Positions 5,395 through 9,803 of a stretch of 9,803 bases of DNA are shown piece after piece. The position numbers and the translations under genes are program-made. Within the stretch, counting starts at the first letter, position 1. The number at the start of each line of letters is the position of its first letter. Location: contig CACCPR010000018.1 in NCBI GenBank assembly GCA_902548045.1, positions 1 to 9,803 of the forward strand, in the 5' to 3' direction. Below the pieces are notes generated by a model. It did no database searches. It was not told the DNA's origin and was given only the letters and a program-made list of their open reading frames with translations. Origin of the DNA: an uncultured Pelagibacteraceae bacterium (GTDB taxonomy: Bacteria > Pseudomonadota > Alphaproteobacteria > Pelagibacterales > Pelagibacteraceae).

Positions 5395-6020
5395 TGTGTG
5401 GAAGATACGCTGTAAAAAAATCAACATTATTAGTAGCTAATAGTTTAGTAAAAAAAAACATAAATGTAGACTTAGACAGCGACAATTTCAACTGCTCCCC
5501 GGGAGGGAAATATCCTGTTATCAAATCAGCTACAAATGGAAAATATTTAGAAATGACAATTTGGGGAATAAAACCTTCTTGGGCAAAAGAGGATTTTAGA
5601 CCTCTACATAATGCTAGATTAGAAGGAATAGATACAAAAGTAAGTTTTAAAAAATTAATTGTTAATTCAAGAGCTGTAATTCCTTGCTCAGGATACTATG
5701 AATGGCAAAAAGCTGAAAATAAAAAAATTCCCTACTACTTTACCAAAATCGATGATCAAGATATTTTTTTAGCAGGTATTCATGATAATGGGCAATTTTG
5801 TATAATTACCCGTGACGCTGTATCAAAAAATTCAGAAATACATCATCGCCAGCCTGTTATTATTCAAAAATCTCAAATCAATAACTATTTTAATTTAAAC
5901 AATAATGCAGTGAAATTTTTAAACAATGTAAACCCACCAAAATTAAAATTTTTCGAAATATCGACAGATGTAAATAATCCTGCTAAAAATGATCCATCAA
6001 TAATTAATCCGGTGAAATAA
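5394..6020 (+). CDS. yedK: SRAP (YedK/HMCES) abasic-site DNA-protein crosslink protein
   Basis: 208 residues. SRAP proteins sense abasic sites in single-stranded DNA and form a stable thiazolidine crosslink through the N-terminal cysteine, protecting the strand from nuclease and error-prone repair. The start is certain because MCGRYA places C2 as the new N-terminus after Met removal. The remaining signature is complete: NARLE (N73, R75, E77), PCSGYYEW (97-104, E103 equivalent to E105 of E. coli YedK), and IHHRQPVII with H150 equivalent to H160. The last motif is usually HxRMP; here RQP. The ATG overlaps the stop of the 36-aa gene by one base and its TAA abuts the dioxygenase ATG. Position beside ExoI and RmuC across the divergent promoter suggests a DNA-maintenance setting, though on the opposite strand. 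Confidence 0.92.
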   Translation: MCGRYAVKKSTLLVANSLVKKNINVDLDSDNFNCSPGGKYPVIKSATNGKYLEMTIWGIKPSWAKEDFRPLHNARLEGIDTKVSFKKLIVNSRAVIPCSGYYEWQKAENKKIPYYFTKIDDQDIFLAGIHDNGQFCIITRDAVSKNSEIHHRQPVIIQKSQINNYFNLNNNAVKFLNNVNPPKLKFFEISTDVNNPAKNDPSIINPVK

Positions 6021-6830
6021 ATGACAAGTATTTCTATTACTCCTGGTAAAAATAATGTTGGAGCTTACATTAATAACATCAATCTCAATAAATTAGAGAA
6101 TTCCCCTTTAGACCAAATTAAAGAAACATTAAGTCGTTACGGGGTAATTTTTATAAAAAAACAAAATCTTGATTCTGAAACTTATCAAAATTTTGCAAAA
6201 AAATTTGGTGAATTAGTAGCTTACCCGCGACTTAAAGGTTTAGAAAATTACCCTTATATAAATGCAATTATAAGAAAACCTGATGATAAAAATTTAACTT
6301 TCGGCGGTAGTTTTTTTCATAATGATAATCCGTATTCAGGAAAGGATCGTCCAAAATTTACCATGCTTTATGGAGTTGAAGTGCCTTTAGGTCAAGGTAA
6401 TACAATTTTTTCTTCTGGCTTCAATGCATACGCAAAATTACCTGATGATATTAAAGATAAAATTAAAAATGCCATAGGTGTTTTTTCTTCTGAGGGCCCA
6501 ATTTCAATAACACGAATTGAAAGAGAAAAAGAAATGGGGATTAAATCAGCTAAAAAAATGGAAGCAGAACATCCTATTGTTCAAACTGTTAACGGAAAGA
6601 AATCTTTATATATTAGCCCAGGTCATCTTATAAAAATAAAAAATGTTGAAGAAAAAGAAAGTGAAAAATTAAAAAAATACTTAATAGATCATGTTAATAA
6701 AGATGAATTTATATTTTCTTATGAATGGAACAGAGGAGATGTAATTCTTTGGGATAACCTTGCTGTAATGCATAAAGCCAGTGAAATCAAAAATTGTAAG
6801 AGAGTTATGCATCGTATCACGATTAAATAA
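6021..6830 (+). CDS. TauD/TfdA-family Fe(II)/2-oxoglutarate dioxygenase
   Basis: 269 residues, typical family length. These enzymes use Fe(II), 2-oxoglutarate and O2 to hydroxylate a substrate, often releasing sulfite or another group. The iron ligands are H100 and D102 (FFHNDNPY) and H251 (LAVMHKAS). R265 in RVMHRITI matches the 2-oxoglutarate-binding arginine of TauD, and R261 lies where TauD's sulfonate-binding R266 falls. GVIFIKKQNL and FAKKFGELVAYP (58-69) fit the N-terminal fold. TauD's WHSD becomes FHND. There is no transporter nearby, so taurine use is not supported; carnitine-, phosphonate- or small-carboxylate-type substrates are equally possible. It starts directly after the SRAP stop with no gap and ends 2 bases from the convergent purK stop, leaving no room for a terminator. 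Confidence 0.88.
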   Translation: MTSISITPGKNNVGAYINNINLNKLENSPLDQIKETLSRYGVIFIKKQNLDSETYQNFAKKFGELVAYPRLKGLENYPYINAIIRKPDDKNLTFGGSFFHNDNPYSGKDRPKFTMLYGVEVPLGQGNTIFSSGFNAYAKLPDDIKDKIKNAIGVFSSEGPISITRIEREKEMGIKSAKKMEAEHPIVQTVNGKKSLYISPGHLIKIKNVEEKESEKLKKYLIDHVNKDEFIFSYEWNRGDVILWDNLAVMHKASEIKNCKRVMHRITIK

Positions 6831-6832
6831 AA

Positions 6833-7876
6833 TTATTTTTTTAAAATAGTAAGATGACCCATTTTTCTTTTTTCTTTAATTGCTTTTTTTCCATAATCAA
6901 AAAATAATTCTTCAGTTTTAAAAGATCTATTTCTATATTTTTGAATGTCTTCTCCAAGAATATTGTACATCTGTGCATTACATATTTTTTTTACCTTTTC
7001 TTTCTTTAAACTAGTAACTGCTCTTACGTGATTTTCAAATTGACTAACGTTGAAAGCATTTATCGTTAGGTGACCTGAATTGTGAACTCGCGGTGCTATT
7101 TCATTTACCAAAAGATTTTCGCTTTCATCTATAAAATATTCAACACACATTGTACCTACATAGTCTAATTTATCTGCAATTAATTTTGCTGTATCTTGAG
7201 CTTCACTGAAGGTATTCAGATTTATATCAGCTGGAATTTTAGAAAATTTTAATATTTGGTCTTCGTGAATATTTTCAATAGGTTCATATATATAGTTTTC
7301 ACCATTTTCGTATCGGGTGATAACTACTGAAATTTCTTTTTTTAAAATTACTTTCTTCTCCAAAATATAATCTGCTGTGAAACACCAATCTTTTTTAACA
7401 TCAGACAATGAGTTTAAAACAAATTGTCCATGGCCGTCATAACCCAAAGTATTTGTCTTCAAAATACCTGGTAATAATTTAAAATTATTTTTTATATCTT
7501 CAGCAGATTTTATAAAAGCCCATTCTGTAGTCTTTATACCAAGATTATTTACAAAAGTTTTCTCTAATTTTCTATTTTGAATTATTTGATTAATGCCAGG
7601 TTTAGGAAGAACTTTTTTTTCTTTATCTATACTTTTTAATATATCGATAGGAATATTCTCAAATTCATAGGTCACTACATCAACTTGTTTTATAAATTCC
7701 TGTACTTTTGCCTTATCATCGTATCTTGCAAAAATAAATAGATCTGAATAATTTTGTGCAGGTCCTTCCTTGTCATCAGAAATGATAACTGTTTTAATAT
7801 TAAGTTTTTTAGCAGCTTCGCATAACAAAGAGCCTAACTGACCAGAGCCTATTATTCCTAAAGTGATGTCTGACAT
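6833..7876 (-). CDS. purK: N5-carboxyaminoimidazole ribonucleotide synthase
   Basis: 347 residues. PurK uses ATP and bicarbonate to convert AIR to N5-CAIR in de novo purine synthesis. It is an ATP-grasp enzyme: the N-terminal dinucleotide-like fold opens with LGIIGSGQLG (6-15) and contains VTYEFENIP (68-76). The ATP-grasp glycine loop is LGYDGHGQ (144-151). The C-terminal signature NEIAPRVHNSGH (258-269), followed by QFENHVRAVT, is diagnostic for PurK and carries the metal and AIR-binding residues. Before the glycine loop, KTNTLGYDG stands where many PurK proteins read KTRRxGYDG. It begins three bases after purE, so the two consecutive steps are co-transcribed and probably translationally coupled. 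It converges on the dioxygenase gene with two bases between stops. Confidence 0.96.
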   Translation of the reverse strand: MSDITLGIIGSGQLGSLLCEAAKKLNIKTVIISDDKEGPAQNYSDLFIFARYDDKAKVQEFIKQVDVVTYEFENIPIDILKSIDKEKKVLPKPGINQIIQNRKLEKTFVNNLGIKTTEWAFIKSAEDIKNNFKLLPGILKTNTLGYDGHGQFVLNSLSDVKKDWCFTADYILEKKVILKKEISVVITRYENGENYIYEPIENIHEDQILKFSKIPADINLNTFSEAQDTAKLIADKLDYVGTMCVEYFIDESENLLVNEIAPRVHNSGHLTINAFNVSQFENHVRAVTSLKKEKVKKICNAQMYNILGEDIQKYRNRSFKTEELFFDYGKKAIKEKRKMGHLTILKK

Positions 7877-7879
7877 TAA

Positions 7880-8368
7880 TTACTTAGGTTTTTTTTTAAT
7901 GGATTGTGTTTGTAAACGTCTCCATTTTTCAAGATTAGTTTTTATCTTTTTGTCATAATTGGCGATAATGGATGCAGCCAATACACCTGCATTAAAAGCA
8001 CCGTCAATTGCTAGACATCCTATAGGGACTCCTTTTGGCATTTGAGCCATAGATAATAAGCTATCAAGGCCTTTAAGTTTTTTAGTCTCCATAGGAACTC
8101 CAAGTACAGGTAGTGTTGTTAAAGATGCCACCATACCAGCTAAATGTGCAGCTCCACCGGCACCAGCCACTATAACGCTAAAACCATTTTTTTCCGCATT
8201 TTCTGCGAATTTAATCATACGTTTTGGCGTTCTATGAGCGCTGACAATTAAAGCTTGATGTTTTATTTTTAGAATTTTAAGAATATTTTCGCAATCCTTC
8301 ATTACATGGTAGTCAGATTGTGACCCCATTATGATAGCTACTTTATTATTTTTTTTCTTGAGTTTCAC
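7880..8368 (-). CDS. purE: N5-CAIR mutase, class I PurE
   Basis: 162 residues, normal class I length. PurE moves the carboxylate of N5-CAIR to give CAIR. Conserved parts: IMGSQSDYHVM (13-23), the substrate loop SAHRTP with catalytic H45 (43-48), and AGAGGAAHLAGMVAS (68-82), then LPVLGVPM and a G-rich AIDGAFNAGVLAA segment. Tandem purK on the same strand confirms the bacterial two-enzyme route rather than the animal single-enzyme (class II) route. The start used is GTG at 8368-8366, which leaves a basic KLKKKNNK leader before the first strand. No Shine-Dalgarno lies before it, and the next in-frame Met (M14) would cut into the conserved core, so GTG is preferred. The C-terminal tail is lysine-rich. 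It is divergent from the lipoprotein gene. Confidence 0.96.
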   Translation of the reverse strand: MKLKKKNNKVAIIMGSQSDYHVMKDCENILKILKIKHQALIVSAHRTPKRMIKFAENAEKNGFSVIVAGAGGAAHLAGMVASLTTLPVLGVPMETKKLKGLDSLLSMAQMPKGVPIGCLAIDGAFNAGVLAASIIANYDKKIKTNLEKWRRLQTQSIKKKPK

Positions 8369-8373
8369 AAACC

Positions 8374-8402
8374 AAAATAAACAATTTCAGTTATAAAAAC
8401 AA
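8374..8402 (-). promoter_or_regulatory. Candidate purEK promoter
   Basis: On the minus strand TTGTTT (8402-8397) and TATTTT (8379-8374) are 17 bases apart, a fair sigma-70-like match in an AT-rich background. It would start transcription at about the GTG codon, giving a leaderless message. An alternative -10, TATAAC (8395-8390), would give a ~15-base leader but has no good -35. The choice is uncertain and either may be chance. Confidence 0.28.
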
Positions 8403-8406
8403 TAGA

Positions 8407-8448
8407 GTTTTGATCTCTTTTTTTTGACTAATTTACGCAAATCAAAAC
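8407..8448. repeat. Inverted repeat in the purE/lipoprotein divergent gap
   Basis: GTTTTGAT (8407-8414) and ATCAAAAC (8441-8448) are a perfect 8-bp inverted repeat with 26 bases between, about three helical turns centre to centre. It lies between two divergent genes, a reasonable site for a shared regulator such as a purine repressor, but the half-site is not one I recognise. The intervening TTTTTTTTGACTAATTTACG has a TTGACT with no -10 at normal spacing, so I see no confident promoter for the lipoprotein gene in this 106-base gap. Confidence 0.3.
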
Positions 8449-8474
8449 ACAGATTCTTAATACATATCTAAATC

Positions 8475-8678
8475 ATGAAGATATTATCTATATTATCCTT
8501 ATTAGTTTTATTGACAAACTGCGCAGGAGGTAACGTAGCTAAAGTAAAATTTGGTAAACGTTGTACTGCTGCTGATGTGAACGGCCTGAAAGAAAGTTCA
8601 TACGTCTGGGTTATAAGCAAGGATGCCCTTAAATCGTTTGACAGTAGAATAAATAAATCAAATTGTTCAGGTAGTTAA
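8475..8678 (+). CDS. Small predicted lipoprotein, 67 aa
   Basis: MKILSILSLLVLLTNCAGGN is a short positive N-terminus plus hydrophobic stretch ending in the lipobox-like LTNC, with C16 as the lipidated residue. Asn at -1 is less usual than Gly, Ala or Ser but is tolerated. The mature protein is about 52 residues and has two more cysteines, C30 (GKRCTAADVNG) and C64 (NKSNCSGS), which could form a disulfide in the periplasm. The YVWVISKDAL segment is a likely strand and helix. I recognise no family. It is the first gene of a plus-strand group, 106 bases from divergent purE and followed by a 55-aa membrane gene 41 bases later. Membrane anchoring is well supported; function unknown. Confidence 0.72.
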   Translation: MKILSILSLLVLLTNCAGGNVAKVKFGKRCTAADVNGLKESSYVWVISKDALKSFDSRINKSNCSGS

Positions 8679-8709
8679 ATTAATTTTTAATTTTTGCTAT
8701 TTGTGATAT

Positions 8710-8741
8710 TAAGGGGTTCATGGACTTGCCTTTACCCCTTA
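8710..8741 (+). promoter_or_regulatory. Hairpin covering the ribosome-binding site and start of the 55-aa gene
   Basis: TAAGGGGT (8710-8717) can pair with ACCCCTTA (8734-8741), a perfect 8-bp stem with a 16-base loop that holds the ATG at 8720. AAGGGG is the only Shine-Dalgarno-like sequence before that ATG, so folding would hide it. The same structure, followed by TTATTTCTT, might serve as a poor terminator for the lipoprotein gene. The pairing is certain; the role is not. Confidence 0.45.
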
Positions 8742-8887
8742 TTATTTCTTGTGTTATCATTATATTAGTTATTATAATATTCCCTTTAATTGTTTCATTT
8801 AAAGATGAAAAACGAGAAAAATTAGACGAATGGAGTAAAATTAAAGAATATGGAAATAAAATTAACAATAAAACAAAAAATAAATAA
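8720..8887 (+). CDS. Small single-pass membrane protein, 55 aa
   Basis: A complete frame from ATG 8720 to TAA 8885-8887. MDLPLPLIISCVIIILVIII leads into FPLIVSF, a single membrane helix of about residues 5-27. A highly charged tail follows, KDEKREKLDEWSKIKEYGNK, ending in an Asn/Lys-rich stretch. Charge after the helix suggests the tail stays in the cytoplasm. The layout resembles small accessory subunits of membrane complexes, but I recognise no family. AAGGGG lies three bases before the start, inside a possible hairpin. The metallo-beta-lactamase gene starts eight bases later, so the two are probably co-transcribed. The opposite-strand open frame (8680-8868) is a shadow of this gene. Confidence 0.6.
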   Translation: MDLPLPLIISCVIIILVIIIFPLIVSFKDEKREKLDEWSKIKEYGNKINNKTKNK

Positions 8888-8895
8888 AATAAACC

Positions 8896-9803
8896 ATGTT
8901 GAGGGTAATAAGTCTTTTTTTTCTGTTTTTTTTAATAAATACAAATTTGATGCCTATTAATAAAAAACCCTATCATCATCTAGCTAATGGAACTTTTAAA
9001 AATCCAGAGGGATCTCCTGAAAGAGACCCAAACGTAAAATGGTCATACAAAATATTTAATGAAGAAAGAGAAAAAATTAAGATTGACTTTCCTAAAGATC
9101 ATGTCATCCCACGAAATGAAGTCCTAAAAAATCTTCATAATAATAAAAACGAAGATTATGTGACTTGGATTGGACACGCTACTTTTCTGATTAAATTAGG
9201 CAATACAACAATAATTACAGATCCTTTGTTTTCTAAAAATACTGGACCTTTGATATTTGGTCCAAAAAGATATGTGGACCCAGCTATTAAATTAGAAGAC
9301 GTTCCTAAAACTGATTTGTTGCTACTTACTCATAACCATTACGATCATTTAGATGCTAGTACTATTAGAAATTTTCCCCATAAGGATACAAAAGTTTTAT
9401 TGCCCTTAAAATTATCTAAATATTTTAAAAGATATAAGGATGTTAATGAACTTGACTGGTACGAAAAAATTAAAGTGAATGATGATCTTCATATAACAAT
9501 GGTTCCTGCAGTGCATTGGTCAAAAAGAAGTTTATGGGACTCTAACAAAACTCTTTGGGGTAGCTTTCTTATCGAATACAAAGACAAAAAGATTTTGTTC
9601 GCTTGTGATACTGGAGTCGGAAATATTTATAAAGATTTAGGAAATAAATATGGTCCAATAGACTTAACTTTTATAAATATTGGTGCCTATAATTTTTATC
9701 CAATAATGCCTGTCAAAGATAAATCTGTCTACCATACCAATCCAGAAGAAGCCTTGAGTATTGCAAGAGATTTAAAAAGTAAAAAAGTAATTGGTATGCA
9801 TTG
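8896..9803 (+). CDS. Metallo-beta-lactamase-fold hydrolase, NAPE-PLD/UlaG-like, truncated by window end
   Basis: 302 complete codons from ATG 8896, still open at the edge. Residues 2-19 are hydrophobic (RVISLFFLFFLINTN), a possible signal peptide or anchor, which would place the enzyme in or beyond the inner membrane. The fold signature is present: WIGHATFLIKLG (91-102), TDPLF, then LTHNHYDHLD with metal ligands H146, H148, D150 and H151, H207 in VPAVHWSKRSLWD, and D238 in FACDTGVG. The VHWSKR..D.N.TLWG pattern and the INIGAY...MPV...NPEEA ending are typical of the branch containing mammalian NAPE-specific phospholipase D and bacterial relatives. H302 in GMHW at the very end is the expected last metal ligand. 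Only a short C-terminus is probably missing. Phosphodiester lipid cleavage is possible, but the bacterial substrate is unproven. It follows the 55-aa membrane gene by eight bases. Confidence 0.88.
   Translation, partial: MLRVISLFFLFFLINTNLMPINKKPYHHLANGTFKNPEGSPERDPNVKWSYKIFNEEREKIKIDFPKDHVIPRNEVLKNLHNNKNEDYVTWIGHATFLIKLGNTTIITDPLFSKNTGPLIFGPKRYVDPAIKLEDVPKTDLLLLTHNHYDHLDASTIRNFPHKDTKVLLPLKLSKYFKRYKDVNELDWYEKIKVNDDLHITMVPAVHWSKRSLWDSNKTLWGSFLIEYKDKKILFACDTGVGNIYKDLGNKYGPIDLTFINIGAYNFYPIMPVKDKSVYHTNPEEALSIARDLKSKKVIGMH

Noticed and set aside
5200..5427. Minus-strand 75-aa Phe/Leu-rich frame
   Set aside because: It is antisense to lysine-rich coding sequence (AAA/AAG read as Phe/Leu), a typical artefact.
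6021..6830. Naming the dioxygenase tauD (taurine)
   Set aside because: Family residues match, but no substrate-specific evidence or transport genes are present.
6826..6850. AT-only hairpin at the dioxygenase/purK junction as a bidirectional terminator
   Set aside because: Only A-T pairs and within the coding ends; too weak to call against the AT-rich background.
8680..8868. Minus-strand 62-aa frame
   Set aside because: Shadow of the 55-aa membrane gene, which has a ribosome-binding site and gene-like layout.

Overview
The window is AT-rich (roughly 70% A+T by eye), tightly packed, and consists almost entirely of chromosomal housekeeping genes with gaps of 0-35 bases and few Shine-Dalgarno sequences. 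This fits a streamlined free-living marine bacterium. A SAR11/Pelagibacter-like alphaproteobacterium is the best guess: folC lies next to a thioredoxin gene (a common alphaproteobacterial pairing) and purE/purK form a pair. The assignment is inferred from style and gene order, not from a marker gene. There are no insertion sequences, CRISPR arrays, tRNAs, rRNAs or phage genes.

Layout. Positions 1-278 carry the 3' end of folC (+), which converges on a minus-strand operon and shares four bases with it. Read in its own direction, that operon is a 63-aa small protein gene (4426-4235), a strong hairpin, rlmN (radical-SAM rRNA methyltransferase), rmuC (recombination-limiting protein), sbcB (exonuclease I) and a thioredoxin with a WCNPC active site. 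Position ~4500-4546 is a divergent control region with two interleaved promoters and an inverted repeat. From it a plus-strand operon runs rightward: a 51-aa two-helix membrane protein, a flavodoxin-fold NAD(P)H:quinone-type oxidoreductase, a 36-aa lysine-rich peptide, an SRAP/YedK-HMCES DNA-abasic-site protein, and a TauD-type Fe(II)/2-oxoglutarate dioxygenase. It ends 2 bases from the convergent purE-purK operon (minus strand, de novo purine synthesis). Divergent from purE, a second plus-strand group contains a small lipoprotein, a 55-aa single-pass membrane protein and a NAPE-PLD-like metallo-beta-lactamase that runs off the window end.

How the genes relate. Exonuclease I, RmuC and SRAP all act on DNA damage or recombination intermediates. 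They lie on both sides of the divergent promoter region, with redox proteins (thioredoxin, flavodoxin-fold protein) beside them. PurE and PurK catalyse consecutive steps (AIR to N5-CAIR to CAIR). The other groupings look like streamlined-genome packing, and no joint pathway can be shown.

No clear new defence, mobile or biosynthetic system is visible. The least explained part is the control region and leader of the 63-aa gene: a near-consensus promoter, a possible hairpin-loop pseudoknot, a strong ribosome-binding site (rare in this window) and a strong downstream hairpin, all serving an unrecognised small basic protein. Three small genes (51, 36 and 55 aa) were also found by reading the gaps between larger genes.
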